A stretch of DNA of 64,000 nt from Streptomyces gossypii (GCF_025165795.1 NZ_JAJAGO010000008.1:186001-250000); one strand, 5' to 3'; counted from the first letter of the stretch, positions 25,373-34,924 are shown. The notes: generated by a model from the letters alone, not told the origin. Numbers and translations: made by a program.

Positions 25373-26551
25373 TCAGTAGATCGGCCTGTCCGGCTCGATC
25401 TGGTGGACCCAGCCGATCACGCCGCCACCGACGTGGACCGCGTCGGCGAAGCCCGCGTTCTTCAGGACGGCGAGCACTTCCGCGGAGCGGACGCCCGTCT
25501 TGCAATGCAGGACGATCCGCTTGTCCTGCGGCAGCCCGCCCAGGGCGCTGCCCATCAGGAACTCGTCCTTCGGGATCAGCTTCGCGCCGGGGATGGAGAC
25601 GATCTCGTACTCGTTGGGCTCGCGGACATCGATGACCTCGATGCTCTCGCCCTCGTCCATCCACTGCTTGAGCTGCTTGGGGGTGATGGTCGCCCCGGCC
25701 GCGGCCTCCTGCGCCTCGTCGCTGACGACGCCGCAGAACGCCTCGTAGTCGATCAGCTCGGTGACCGTCGGGTTCTCGCCGCAGACCGCGCAGTCCGGGT
25801 CCTTGCGGACCTTGACCTGACGGTACGACATCTCCAGTGCGTCATAGATCATCAGACGGCCGACCAGCGGTTCGCCGAACCCGGCCAGCAGCTTGATCGC
25901 CTCGTTGACCTGGATCGATCCGATGGACGCGCACAGCACGCCCAGGACGCCGCCCTCGGCGCAGCTCGGCACCATGCCGGGCGGCGGGGGCTCCGGGTAG
26001 AGGCAGCGGTAGCAGGGGCCGTGCTCGCTCCAGAAGACCGAAGCCTGCCCGTCGAAGCGGTAGATGGAACCCCAGACGTACGGCTTGTTCAGCAGCACGC
26101 AGGCGTCGTTGACCAGGTAGCGGGTGGCGAAGTTGTCCGTGCCGTCCACGATCAGGTCGTACTCGGCGAACATCTCCATCACGTTCGTGGAGTCCAGACG
26201 CTCCAGGTGCAGCCGGACATCCACCAGCGGATTGATGCCGAGCACCGTGTCCTTGGCGGACTCCGCCTTGGAACGGCCGATGTCCGCCTGACTGTGGATG
26301 ATCTGGCGCTGCAGATTCGACTCGTCGACCTCGTCGAACTCGACGATGCCGAGCGTGCCGACGCCCGCCGCCGCCATGTACATCAGTGCGGGTGAGCCCA
26401 GTCCGCCGGCGCCCACGCAGAGCACCTTGGCGTTCTTGAGCCGCTTCTGGCCGTCCATCCCGACATCCGGGATGATCAGATGGCGGGAATACCTGCGAAC
26501 CTCGTCCACGGTGAGCTCGGAAGCCGGCTCGACCAGGGGTGGCAGCGACAC
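25373..26551 (-). CDS. moeZ: Adenylyltransferase/sulfurtransferase MoeZ
   Basis: A 392-residue E1-like protein with a C-terminal rhodanese domain. The adenylation domain shows GAGGLGSPALMY near residue 48, SNLQRQIIH near 80 and DGTDNFATRYL near 138. Two zinc CxxC pairs (CYRC near 181, CAVC near 256) follow. The rhodanese active-site loop is HCKTGVRS near residue 350. MoeZ/MoeBR proteins activate ThiS/MoaD-like carriers by adenylation and transfer sulfur to them, serving molybdopterin, thiamin or cysteine pathways. The GTG start lies under a SigR-type promoter, consistent with thiol-stress induction of sulfur carriers. Confidence 0.95.
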   Translation of the reverse strand: MSLPPLVEPASELTVDEVRRYSRHLIIPDVGMDGQKRLKNAKVLCVGAGGLGSPALMYMAAAGVGTLGIVEFDEVDESNLQRQIIHSQADIGRSKAESAKDTVLGINPLVDVRLHLERLDSTNVMEMFAEYDLIVDGTDNFATRYLVNDACVLLNKPYVWGSIYRFDGQASVFWSEHGPCYRCLYPEPPPPGMVPSCAEGGVLGVLCASIGSIQVNEAIKLLAGFGEPLVGRLMIYDALEMSYRQVKVRKDPDCAVCGENPTVTELIDYEAFCGVVSDEAQEAAAGATITPKQLKQWMDEGESIEVIDVREPNEYEIVSIPGAKLIPKDEFLMGSALGGLPQDKRIVLHCKTGVRSAEVLAVLKNAGFADAVHVGGGVIGWVHQIEPDRPIY

Positions 26552-26598
26552 GAAGACCTCAACAAGGGGTTGGTCGGTTGATGTACGAGTGTTCTCGT

Positions 26599-26624
26599 AA
26601 CACTGCCACGCCCTGTTTCATTCC
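26599..26624 (-). promoter_or_regulatory. SigR-type promoter of moeZ
   Basis: GGAAT (26624-26620), exactly 18 bases, then GTT (26601-26599) on the minus strand. It predicts a transcript start about 40 bp before the GTG. A perfect 6-bp-arm repeat (AGTGTT/AACACT, 26588-26604) overlaps the -10 side. Confidence 0.78.
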
Positions 26625-26737
26625 GAGACACCCGTCCCGAACCGCGAGACGATATCGTCCCAGTACCCGGGCAGGGGCGGACCAGCAGCTCTGGCAGGCA
26701 CACCCGGCTCAGCGCACCGGGCACACCCGGCCCGGGC

Positions 26738-27661
26738 TCACATGCGGCACGCCGCCTCCATCCAGATGTCCGCGAGCGACTCCTCCAGGCCGATCCGGGG
26801 CCGCCAGCCGAGCCGGTCGCGGGCCGTCCGTACGTCCGCCTGCTGCCAGCCGCCGCTGCCGTCCGGATACGGATACCCGCCCGGCCCGCCGGAGAGCCCG
26901 GCCGCCTGGGTGTCCAGTTCGTGCACCGCACCGGTGTAGCCCGCGACCCGCGCCAGCACGGACGCGGCGTCGCGCAGCCGTACGGCACGGCCGGTGGCGA
27001 TGTTCACCACACCCTGGGCCGCCGAGAGGGAAGCCGCGTGCACGGCGCGGGCGACGTCCCGTACGTCGACGAAGTCCCGCTGCACGGCGAGTCCCGGCAG
27101 CTTCAGCTCACTGTCACCCTGCTGCATCGCGCGGCGCATGGCTTCCGCGAGCCGCCCCAGCGGCGAACCGGCGGGCGTACCCGGACCGACCGGCGAGAAG
27201 ACGCGCAGCACGACGGCGTCCAGGCCGGAACCCAGCACCAGTTCGGTGGCGGCCAGCTTGCTCACCCCGTACGGACCGCCGGGACGCGGCACCGCGTCCT
27301 CGCCGGTGGACGAACCGGTCGGGGACGGCCCGTACTCCGCCGCACAGCCCAGATGCACCAGGCGTGCCCCGCAGCCGCTGCGGCGCAGGGCCTCGCAGAC
27401 GGTGGCCGCGCCGACGGTGTTGTGGCGGGTCAGATCGCGCGCACCGCCTCGGGTGGCACCCGCACAGTTGATGACGACGCCCGGATGCACGGCGTTCAGA
27501 AAGCGGGTGAGGGCACCGGGACTGCCGGTCGACAGGTCGAACCGGACGTCGGAGTCATCACCCCGGCCGAGCGCGGTGAGCTGGACGGCGGGGTCCGCCA
27601 GCAGCCGGTCGGCGACAAAGCGCCCGAGGTATCCGTGGGCACCGAGCAGCAGCACTCTCAT
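26738..27661 (-). CDS. NAD-dependent epimerase/dehydratase (SDR family)
   Basis: A 307-residue extended short-chain dehydrogenase. The N-terminal LLLGAHGYLGRFVA is the GxxGxxG NAD(P) site, and PYGVSKLAA near residue 135 gives the catalytic YxxxK. The overall pattern is that of nucleotide-sugar epimerases/dehydratases. It is downstream of a DUF3492 glycosyltransferase and a polytopic membrane protein on the same strand, suggesting a sugar-nucleotide supply for a surface polysaccharide, which is inference. The 233-bp gap before it is full of short tandem duplications, so its own promoter may lie there. Confidence 0.85.
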   Translation of the reverse strand: MRVLLLGAHGYLGRFVADRLLADPAVQLTALGRGDDSDVRFDLSTGSPGALTRFLNAVHPGVVINCAGATRGGARDLTRHNTVGAATVCEALRRSGCGARLVHLGCAAEYGPSPTGSSTGEDAVPRPGGPYGVSKLAATELVLGSGLDAVVLRVFSPVGPGTPAGSPLGRLAEAMRRAMQQGDSELKLPGLAVQRDFVDVRDVARAVHAASLSAAQGVVNIATGRAVRLRDAASVLARVAGYTGAVHELDTQAAGLSGGPGGYPYPDGSGGWQQADVRTARDRLGWRPRIGLEESLADIWMEAACRM

Positions 27662-27759
27662 CGTGCGACCTCCCGGCGGCTGGTGGGGCTCTGGGACGAC
27701 TGAGCGGTCATCGGTCTTGCTCCTACGGGTGTGAACGGGTTCTGTGTGCGGGTCACGGT

Positions 27760-27897
27760 TTCGGCATCACGTGCTTCGGCATCACGTGCGCGGGGTGCGT
27801 GCGCGGGGTCACGTTTGCGGCGTCACGTTTGCGGCGTCACGGCCTCCTGGGTTCGCGGCGAATGTGCGGCGGGCTTGTCAGTGCGGCGGGCTTGTCA
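27760..27897. repeat. Run of stacked tandem duplications
   Basis: Two perfect 15-bp copies (27760-27774, 27775-27789), an 11-bp repeat (27786-27796, 27799-27809), two perfect 14-bp copies (27811-27824, 27825-27838) and two perfect 17-bp copies (27864-27880, 27881-27897). The last copy includes the stop codon of the membrane-protein gene. Confidence 0.9.
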
Positions 27898-29583
27898 GTG
27901 CTCCGTCCTGAGGTAATGGGCCGACGCACCGGCCAGTGCCCGCCAGGCGTACCCGAGCAGGGCCAGGGCGGCGACGGCACAGGCCGACGCCGGAACCACC
28001 GCCGTCCCCAGAGCCGAGACGGAGCGCTCCACGGGGCGGCCGAGCCCACCGAGACCGGGCAGCCGTGCGCTGAGCACGGAGCCGAGCGCGGCGGCCTGCA
28101 CCGCCACGGCGGCTGCCGGGCCCGCGAGCGCCGCACCCGGAAATCCGTGCGCCGACAGCAGCAGCGAGACGAACAGCAGGACGCCGAGCGCGGTGGTCGC
28201 CGAGTGCGTCCCCGCAGCGGGGTAGCGGCCGTCGAGTATCAGGGCGGCGGCGCCGTGCAGGCCGGCCAGCGCCAGGAGGAACAGGGCGGCCGAGGCGCCG
28301 AGCAGCGGCCGGGCCCGGGACGCGAAATGATCCAGGCTGCGGCTGCCCTCCAGCCGTCGCCGGGACCGTACGGCGAAGAGGTGGGCGCACCAGGCGGCGG
28401 GCACCACCGCGTAGGCGAGCGCCAGCGGCACACCGGGCCGGGCGGCCACCGGAGTGAAGGCGTCCGGTCCGGGACCGCCGCTGAGCAGCGCCGTCAGCAG
28501 CCAGTCTCCGTAGAGCGCGTAAGCGAGCAGGAGACAGACGGACAGCATCAGGCCCCTGGTCCCCGTGCCGTCCGGCCGGGACGAGCGGAGGACGGGCCGC
28601 AGCGCGGGCCGGACCGCGGCCAGCACCGCGACGGCGCCCACCGCGCCGACGCCGACCCGCACGGCCGCGGGCGCCTGGGACGGGAGGTACGCGAAGGCGC
28701 CGAACACGGCGGTGCACACAACTCCGGGCAGCAGCGGCGCGGCCACCAGGGGGGCGGCGGCCCGGACGCGCCGTGCACGGCCGGGCGCGCCGGGATCGCT
28801 CGACGGCACGTCCCAGGCAAACGATTCGTCCAGGCCCACCGGGTCGACCAGGCCGGGGGCGCTGGAGGTGCCGGAGACGGGCGCCACCGGGGCGTCCTCG
28901 GCGTGAGGGACCCGGGCGTACAGCTCCTCGGCGAGGGAGAAGACGTCCCGGTGCCGGAAGCGCGCCGCAGCCGTACGGTCGGTGATCCCGCGCGCTTCCA
29001 GCCCGGCGGCGATCTCCAGGGAGTCGACGGCCCGCTCGCACAGCTCCCGGTACCGGCACATCAGCTGACGTACGGGGTCGGCGGACCCCTCAACTCGTCC
29101 GGCCTCCGGGGAAGGTGCGGATAAGGGCCCGGACGCCGCAGCGGCAGCGTCTGCGTCTGCCTCCGCCGTGCCCGCCCTGCCTGCCGTGCCCGCGCTGCGC
29201 CCCGTTCGCGCGGCGAGCCAGATCGGGGAGGCGGCCTGAGCACGCGCGGACACGCGGCCCGCGACCGGCCACGGCCGGGATCCGGCCCCTGCTCGTGTCC
29301 GCACGGGCCCCGTCTGTTCGACGGCGGGGACGCGGGAGGCGTCCAGCGCGGCAACGTCGTTCGCCTGGCCCGCCTCGGGCCAGATCACCCGCTCCCCCGC
29401 CTCACCCCGGTCCAGCGGCTCCCCTGACACCCCCTCATCCACGGATCCGAGTCCGGCCCCGGCCCCGACCCCGGCCCAACCGGCAAGGTCAACCGCACCG
29501 GGACCGGCCGGGGTGCGGTCGCCCGACGGCCGGTCCGCCGCTGGACGCGGTGGATTCGGCTCACGCTCCGGCCCGTCACTCAT
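27895..29583 (-). CDS. Polytopic membrane protein of the glycosyltransferase cluster
   Basis: A 562-residue protein. The N-terminal 150 residues are Gly/Ala/Pro-rich and disordered, residues about 170-215 form a helical segment (MCRYRELCERAVDSLEIAAG), and the C-terminal 300 residues hold about nine hydrophobic helices. No catalytic motif is recognised. The ATG at 29583 overlaps the glycosyltransferase stop as ATGA, which fixes the start and shows translational coupling. With the PelF-like glycosyltransferase before it, it plausibly serves as the membrane partner that exports or polymerises the glycan, as PelG does for Pel, but no sequence similarity to PelG is claimed. Confidence 0.75.
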   Translation of the reverse strand: MSDGPEREPNPPRPAADRPSGDRTPAGPGAVDLAGWAGVGAGAGLGSVDEGVSGEPLDRGEAGERVIWPEAGQANDVAALDASRVPAVEQTGPVRTRAGAGSRPWPVAGRVSARAQAASPIWLAARTGRSAGTAGRAGTAEADADAAAAASGPLSAPSPEAGRVEGSADPVRQLMCRYRELCERAVDSLEIAAGLEARGITDRTAAARFRHRDVFSLAEELYARVPHAEDAPVAPVSGTSSAPGLVDPVGLDESFAWDVPSSDPGAPGRARRVRAAAPLVAAPLLPGVVCTAVFGAFAYLPSQAPAAVRVGVGAVGAVAVLAAVRPALRPVLRSSRPDGTGTRGLMLSVCLLLAYALYGDWLLTALLSGGPGPDAFTPVAARPGVPLALAYAVVPAAWCAHLFAVRSRRRLEGSRSLDHFASRARPLLGASAALFLLALAGLHGAAALILDGRYPAAGTHSATTALGVLLFVSLLLSAHGFPGAALAGPAAAVAVQAAALGSVLSARLPGLGGLGRPVERSVSALGTAVVPASACAVAALALLGYAWRALAGASAHYLRTEH

Positions 29584-31562
29584 CCCGCGTCCTCCTCCCC
29601 CTGGCGGCTGGCGGCGACCGGCATCGCCGGCGCCGAGCCATCGTCCGCCCAGCCGGCGGGCCCTGCCCATCCCGGCACGGCACCGGCGCCGCCCTTGGCC
29701 AGGGCACCGGTCCCCCGGTCGCCCGTACCGGGCCACTGGTCCGGCCACTGGTCCGGCAGATGCGACTCGGGAGGTCGCGCGAACGGCAGCGGTACGCCGC
29801 CGCCGTCCGCCCCGTCGCCGCCTCTGCCGCCCTCCTGCCAGTACGACATCAGCTCCAGGTAGATGCCCCGGAACGCCTCGATGTTCTGCTGCGCGGTGAA
29901 GAGTTCCAGTGCCCGCGCCCGCGCAGCCGCGCCCAGTCGCGCCCTGCGCGCCGGGTCACGCAGCAACGAGAGGCAGGCGTCCGAGAGGGCGTGGGAATCG
30001 CGCGGCGGCACCACCAGTCCCGTGCCTCCGATGACCTCGCGCACTGCCCCGGCCTCCGTCGAGACCGTCGCGCGGGCGCAGAACATCGCCTCCACCAGCG
30101 GGACGGGGAAGCCTTCGACGATGCTGGAGAGCACCACGACGCCGCCCGCCGCATAGGCGTCCGCGAGGCTGGGCAGGCCTGGGCCGCCGACCTCCTCGAA
30201 GGAGACGGGGCTGCCGCCCGGAGTCCGGGTGCCGAGTGTCCGGACGCCGGGTGGTTCGGGAGGAAAGAGCTGCGCGGCCAGGGCCCGTACGTGGGCGGTG
30301 TACCCGGCGTCACCGGTGTCTTCGGGGCTGCGTCCGCCGCCCGCCGGTGGAGGGCTCGCCGCGATGATGCGCAGCCGCGCGTCCGGGACCGCCCGGCGGA
30401 TCTCGGTGAACGCGTGCAGCAGTGTGACCAAGTCCTTCGTCGGACCGATCCGGCCCACCCAGACCAGCGTGTGCCCGCGCACACCCGCCCCGGCTCCCGC
30501 GCCCCCGCCGCTTGGTTCCGGCGGCTTCTCCCCGACCTCGGTGAAGGGGGCGGCGTCCATGCCCGGATAGACCGTGCGCAGCCGGTCCCGCCGCGCTCCG
30601 CAGCGCTCCTGCCAGCGCCGGGCGTGCGCGTTGCCGGGGGTGATCAACCGCGCCCGCGTGTACGTCTCGCGGACCAGCCGCCGCTGGAAGGAGGCAAGCA
30701 GCGCGCGGACGGGCGCACCGGCGGCGGCCGGTGCCACCGCGTCGGCGGCGCTGGCCAGGTAGTGCTCGCGCAGCCGCACACCGTACTCGGTGAGGAGCAG
30801 CGGAGTGCCGTACCAGCGGCCCGCGAGCAGCCCGGCGAGGGCGGCGGTGCCGCCGCCGACCGCATGGCACAGGTCGGCAGCGGCGAGCCCGGAGCCGCTG
30901 CCCCGCTCGCCGTACCAGTCGAGGGAGAGGGGGCGCAGCGCGCGCTCCATCCGGTCGGCGACCGCGAGCAGATCGGCGACCTGGGCGGAGTGCGCCGCCC
31001 GCAGCGCACCGGGGGCACGGCAGGCGGCCTCCAGAATGCGTACTGCCTGCTCGGAACGGAGCGCGGCGGGAAGACCGGAACGCTCTCGGGCCAGTTCGGC
31101 GAGCCCGTACAGGCCGGAGGCGAACCGGTCCGTCAGCGCTGCGGCAGGAGGAGCGTCGGTGGGGCGCGGCGCGGCGGCCGTGCCATCGTGTGTGCCCCCG
31201 CTCGCCGCAGACCCCGCACCCCGCTGCCCCTCCTCCTGGTCCGCGGCGCACACCGTCTCCGCGAGATCGCGGAAATGCCCCTCGAAGCGCCGCCGTTCCC
31301 GGCGCCCGAAGCCCGGACGGTCGGGACCGCCGCCGTCGGCCGATTCGGAGGCGGAGGCGGGACCCCAGAGGGGTGCGACGCACACCCGTGCGACGTTGCG
31401 GGGGAGATCACACCAGCCCGACTCTTCCTGGCGGGCACTGCGGGTCAGCGCGTAGATCTCGAACTCGTGGTTTCCCAGCCCCCGCAGGAGCCGGTCGCAC
31501 CACACGACCGACTCACCGCGCGCAGACGGATAACCACCCTCGGTAAGTAGGGCAACTCGCAC
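29580..31562 (-). CDS. DUF3492 (PelF-like) family 4 glycosyltransferase
   Basis: A 660-residue GT-B glycosyltransferase. The N-terminus VALLTEGGYPSARGESVVWC is the DUF3492 signature of PelF-type enzymes; later LVWVGRIGPTKDLVTLLHA opens the nucleotide-sugar domain, and SSIVEGFPVPLVEAMFCARA holds the conserved E-x7-E. The donor sugar is unknown; PelF uses UDP-sugars. The GTG at 31562 is chosen because GGGGGTG lies seven bases upstream and the family motif begins at once; longer upstream frames are low-quality. The C-terminal 70 residues are a Gly/Pro-rich tail. Head of an operon with the membrane protein and probably the epimerase. Confidence 0.9.
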   Translation of the reverse strand: MRVALLTEGGYPSARGESVVWCDRLLRGLGNHEFEIYALTRSARQEESGWCDLPRNVARVCVAPLWGPASASESADGGGPDRPGFGRRERRRFEGHFRDLAETVCAADQEEGQRGAGSAASGGTHDGTAAAPRPTDAPPAAALTDRFASGLYGLAELARERSGLPAALRSEQAVRILEAACRAPGALRAAHSAQVADLLAVADRMERALRPLSLDWYGERGSGSGLAAADLCHAVGGGTAALAGLLAGRWYGTPLLLTEYGVRLREHYLASAADAVAPAAAGAPVRALLASFQRRLVRETYTRARLITPGNAHARRWQERCGARRDRLRTVYPGMDAAPFTEVGEKPPEPSGGGAGAGAGVRGHTLVWVGRIGPTKDLVTLLHAFTEIRRAVPDARLRIIAASPPPAGGGRSPEDTGDAGYTAHVRALAAQLFPPEPPGVRTLGTRTPGGSPVSFEEVGGPGLPSLADAYAAGGVVVLSSIVEGFPVPLVEAMFCARATVSTEAGAVREVIGGTGLVVPPRDSHALSDACLSLLRDPARRARLGAAARARALELFTAQQNIEAFRGIYLELMSYWQEGGRGGDGADGGGVPLPFARPPESHLPDQWPDQWPGTGDRGTGALAKGGAGAVPGWAGPAGWADDGSAPAMPVAASRQGEEDAG

Positions 31563-31832
31563 GGACGCACCCCCGGTCGAACTCCAAGTGGGCCACTGCG
31601 GGGTGCGCAGTGGCGTGATGCGGAAGACGGTAGGCGCGCCCTCGCGCACGTGCTGGACGGTTGTCCGTCGCACCACCAGAAGGGGTGAACAGCCGTGACT
31701 TTCGGCACCGTTGCGCGTTCCGGTGCGTTAGGGACCGCCGAGCGGAGCGGGACATGCCGACGGAGCCCGGCACGCGGGCGGGCCGACGGCGGGCCCGCGG
31801 GCCGCCCGGCCGCCCGGCCGGCTGGGAGGCGG

Positions 31833-33323
31833 TCAGCCCTTCGGGTGCGGCCAGGCGTTCGGACGGCAGGTCGCCGTACCCGAGGTGAGCGACTTCGTCT
31901 GCTGCATCATGACCGGGGCGAGCGCGCCGTCCTCCTTGCAGCCCACATGGTCGAGCCCCAGCCGATGCCCCACTTCGTGGTTGATGAGCATCTCGCGGTA
32001 CTCCCGCATCAGCGAGTCGCCGAACGTCGGCGAACCCTGAGCCCAGCGGTAGGCATTGATCATGATCCGCTCGGTGGCCGCCGAGTCGCAGGAAACCTGC
32101 TGCTCGGTGGTGTCCAGCCCGGACTTCGCACACCACACCCCGGTCGTCCCGGGACTGGCGAGGGTCATGACGAAGTCGACCTTGCCGGAGGAGACCCGCT
32201 CGAAGCTGCGCGCGCCGTCGTGCACCCAACTGCGCTCGTCGTTCAGCGTTGTGTGGACGGCCTCCGCGAACAGCTCTCCGTCCAGCGGGAGTTCCTTCTC
32301 GACATCCACCCGGTAGCGCAGCACCTCTTCGCCGCCCGGCCCCTTGGCCCCGTCCGGGATGGCGGTGAACGCGTTGGGCCCCTCCAGATCACGGGGCAGC
32401 GCATGGACCTCGGAGATCCGGCTGTCGTAGGAGCGGGCGCCGTCCGGTTTGGCGGGCTTCTGCGAGGCGGTGGGCGTCGGCCGGCCGTCGGAGCGCGACG
32501 CCTGGTCGGCCTCGCCCCCCCGCCCGGCGTCCGCTCGGGCGGACCGGGAGTCCCGCTCGCCGTTGCCGCCCGCGACCTGCCCGGCGACGACGACGGCCAG
32601 CACCGTGGTGACCGCAGCGGCGGCGGCGCCGGTCAACGTACGTCCCTTGCGGGCCTTGCCGCGCAGCGGCGCGATCGGAGCCAGAGGCGCGAGCGGTCCG
32701 TCGTCGCCGTCGTCACCTGCGTGCGGCGCCTGCTGGGGCAACCGCGGCTCCGCCGGCGGCGGCTGGGCGCCGCGCTGTGCTGGTATCCGGTGGTCCTGGG
32801 AGTTCCGGGCGGCCGCCTGGGCGGGGTGCGGAGGGGGCCCGGCGCGGCCCGTGGGTGTGGACGACCCCGGCTGCTCCGAACCGCCCGTCCCGGGCCGCTG
32901 GTCCGGAGCTCCTGCCGCGAAGACGTCGTCGAAAGCGTCCAGATACTCCTGCCGCGGCCCCTCACCCGCACCGACGGGGGCGCCGTGCCCGGCACCGGAG
33001 GCACCCCAGCCGCCGCCCGGTTCCCGGTGTTCCGGGTGACCGCCACGGGTGGTCGGCAGTCCGGCAGCCGATGCGGTGCCGCCGAAGAACGACGCGCCGT
33101 GCGGGGGTGTGTCCGGCCCGAGGCCGGGCGGGGCGGTGCGCTGCGGCCTGCCGGACGGCGGCGGCTCCTGCCCCCGTTCCGGTCGAGTTCGCCTCTGACC
33201 GCGTTGCTGTCCCTGTCCGTCCCCCCCGGGCGCCTCGTGCCCGGTCGGCGGTGCGGCAGGGGCTGCCGGGGCATCCGGTGCCGTACCGGCCGGATCGCGC
33301 CGCTTGCGGCTGTGACGTCCCAC
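31833..33323 (-). CDS. DUF3152 domain protein, putative secreted/membrane-anchored zinc protease
   Basis: A 496-residue protein. Residues 1-210 are a disordered Pro/Gly/Arg-rich cytoplasmic tail, followed by one membrane helix (AAAAVTTVLAVVVAGQVAGG) near residue 230. The extracellular domain is DUF3152 and carries INHEVGHRLGLDHVGC, an HExxH-like HEVGH with a third His seven residues later, the metzincin pattern. Activity is not demonstrated for the family as far as I know. The GTG start overlaps the alpha/beta-hydrolase stop by one base (TAGTG), so they are coupled. Confidence 0.87.
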   Translation of the reverse strand: MGRHSRKRRDPAGTAPDAPAAPAAPPTGHEAPGGDGQGQQRGQRRTRPERGQEPPPSGRPQRTAPPGLGPDTPPHGASFFGGTASAAGLPTTRGGHPEHREPGGGWGASGAGHGAPVGAGEGPRQEYLDAFDDVFAAGAPDQRPGTGGSEQPGSSTPTGRAGPPPHPAQAAARNSQDHRIPAQRGAQPPPAEPRLPQQAPHAGDDGDDGPLAPLAPIAPLRGKARKGRTLTGAAAAAVTTVLAVVVAGQVAGGNGERDSRSARADAGRGGEADQASRSDGRPTPTASQKPAKPDGARSYDSRISEVHALPRDLEGPNAFTAIPDGAKGPGGEEVLRYRVDVEKELPLDGELFAEAVHTTLNDERSWVHDGARSFERVSSGKVDFVMTLASPGTTGVWCAKSGLDTTEQQVSCDSAATERIMINAYRWAQGSPTFGDSLMREYREMLINHEVGHRLGLDHVGCKEDGALAPVMMQQTKSLTSGTATCRPNAWPHPKG

Positions 33324-34306
33324 TAGCTGCCCTTCAGGATCTCGGGTGTCCGCTCCGTGTCCATGAGCAGCTCACGGAAAGCACCCGCGACCACCTCCGG
33401 ATATTCCATCATTGCCACATGTCCCGCCTCCGGCAGTGTCAACAGCCTCGAGTCGCGGAAAGCCGCGCTCGCCCTGCGCGCCATCCGGAACGAGACGAGC
33501 AGGTCACGCCCCCCGTACACCAGAAGGGTAGGCGCGAGCACCCGCTCGGCCTGTCGCCACAACGAGTGTTGTCCATTCAGTGTGTACGCGTTGACGATGC
33601 CGCGCGCCGATCGGCTCAAAGAATCCCAGAAGTACGGCAGTTCGAGTCTGCGCTCGTACTCCGCGACCGCTGCGGCGAAGCCCTCCGCGGTGACCCGTGC
33701 CGGATCTCCGTAACAAAGGGTCAGCACCTCCCGGGTGCGGCGCTCCGCCGTCCAGTCCCGGGTGAGCTTGCCGAAGAGGGCGGTCACTCCCGGCAGCGCG
33801 AGCAGCGCGGTGGGCATGGCGGTGCGCTGAGGCCGCAGTTCCGGAAGGGCGGGGGACACGAGAGTGAGCGTACGCACCAGGTCCGGCCGTACGGCAGCGA
33901 CCCTGGTGGCCACCGCGCCGCCCATCGAGTTGCCGAGGAGATGCACCTTGCCGCGCCCGGCCGCCTCCAGCTGGCGGATGACGGCGCGTGCGTGGCCGGA
34001 GACGGAGTAGTCGCCGTCGTCCGGAGGCGGTGAGTGACCGAAGCCCGGCAGGTCGAGCGCCTCGCCGTCCACCGTGTCGGAGAGCTGCCCCATCAGCGCC
34101 GACCAGTTCTGCGAGGAGCCCCCGAGACCGTGCACATACAGCGCCGGAGGCAGATCCGGCCGCCGGACCGCCCGGCCGCGCACCGCCAGTGTCAGCCCGG
34201 CGAGCCGTACGGTGCGGAGCGTCTCACCCTTCTGGCTCTGCAAGTTGTCCGGCGGTGCCACCGAGGACGGGGCGGCACGGAGTTCCGGAGGCTCGGTCGA
34301 CGACAT
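33323..34306 (-). CDS. Alpha/beta hydrolase
   Basis: A 327-residue alpha/beta-fold hydrolase. LYVHGLGGSSQNW forms the oxyanion-hole region near residue 56, GNSMGGAVA near 131 is the nucleophile elbow with the catalytic Ser, and EAGHVAMMEYP near 300 supplies the His. No signal peptide. The substrate cannot be read. It is first of a two-gene operon with the DUF3152 protein. It is divergent from a small acidic protein gene. Confidence 0.9.
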   Translation of the reverse strand: MSSTEPPELRAAPSSVAPPDNLQSQKGETLRTVRLAGLTLAVRGRAVRRPDLPPALYVHGLGGSSQNWSALMGQLSDTVDGEALDLPGFGHSPPPDDGDYSVSGHARAVIRQLEAAGRGKVHLLGNSMGGAVATRVAAVRPDLVRTLTLVSPALPELRPQRTAMPTALLALPGVTALFGKLTRDWTAERRTREVLTLCYGDPARVTAEGFAAAVAEYERRLELPYFWDSLSRSARGIVNAYTLNGQHSLWRQAERVLAPTLLVYGGRDLLVSFRMARRASAAFRDSRLLTLPEAGHVAMMEYPEVVAGAFRELLMDTERTPEILKGS

Positions 34307-34464
34307 GGAGCAATGTTACGAGACGATCACGTCATGACTCACGTGTTCGGGGTCACGGCCGCGATTCACCCCGTCGCGTCCGGCCGTCCGCACTCCTACG
34401 CTCGTAAGGACGGGGCGCGGTTTACGCTCGAATGGAGGGGACTCGTCCTGGAAAGGGGAGTCAG

Positions 34465-34728
34465 ATGCCTGTGGACCCGAGCAACCCCGACACCTTCGAG
34501 GACACCCACGATGTCTACGAGGACACCTACGGGGACGCCTACGAGGACGAGCCGGAGGGGGGAGAGGAACGGATCGAAGCCCCCCGGGAGGATGCCGCCG
34601 AGCAGCACACCGAGCTGCTGGTTCAGCATCGTGCGCCGATCACCGGCCGCGACGACGTCGAGGTGGACCCGGATGACGTCGCCACGGGGGCGCGTGTGGT
34701 GGAGCTGAACGAGGACGAGTACCGCTGA
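34465..34728 (+). CDS. Small acidic hypothetical protein
   Basis: An 87-residue, very acidic protein starting MPVDPSNPDTFEDTHDVYED and ending VVELNEDEYR. About a third of residues are Asp or Glu, consistent with a disordered or DUF5709-like protein; that family guess is weak. The ATG at 34465 has GGGGAG eight bases before it, better than the ATG 11 codons upstream. It is monocistronic between divergent and downstream genes. No function can be assigned. Confidence 0.7.
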   Translation: MPVDPSNPDTFEDTHDVYEDTYGDAYEDEPEGGEERIEAPREDAAEQHTELLVQHRAPITGRDDVEVDPDDVATGARVVELNEDEYR

Positions 34729-34924
34729 CGACCTGGTGCAGGACAGCCAGTGGATCAGGTCGTGAATCATCCCAAATTCGCCCAGTTGTTCGTCCAGTCC
34801 GTGAAATTCTCCGCCCGCGACGCGCGCAGCGCTGTTACCCAAAAGTACGATGGCGATCGAGCGCGGACCGCGCGCAGAACCACGTCCCCTGGCTCCGCCG
34901 GGGAGAGGTACCAGGGAGGCGAGC

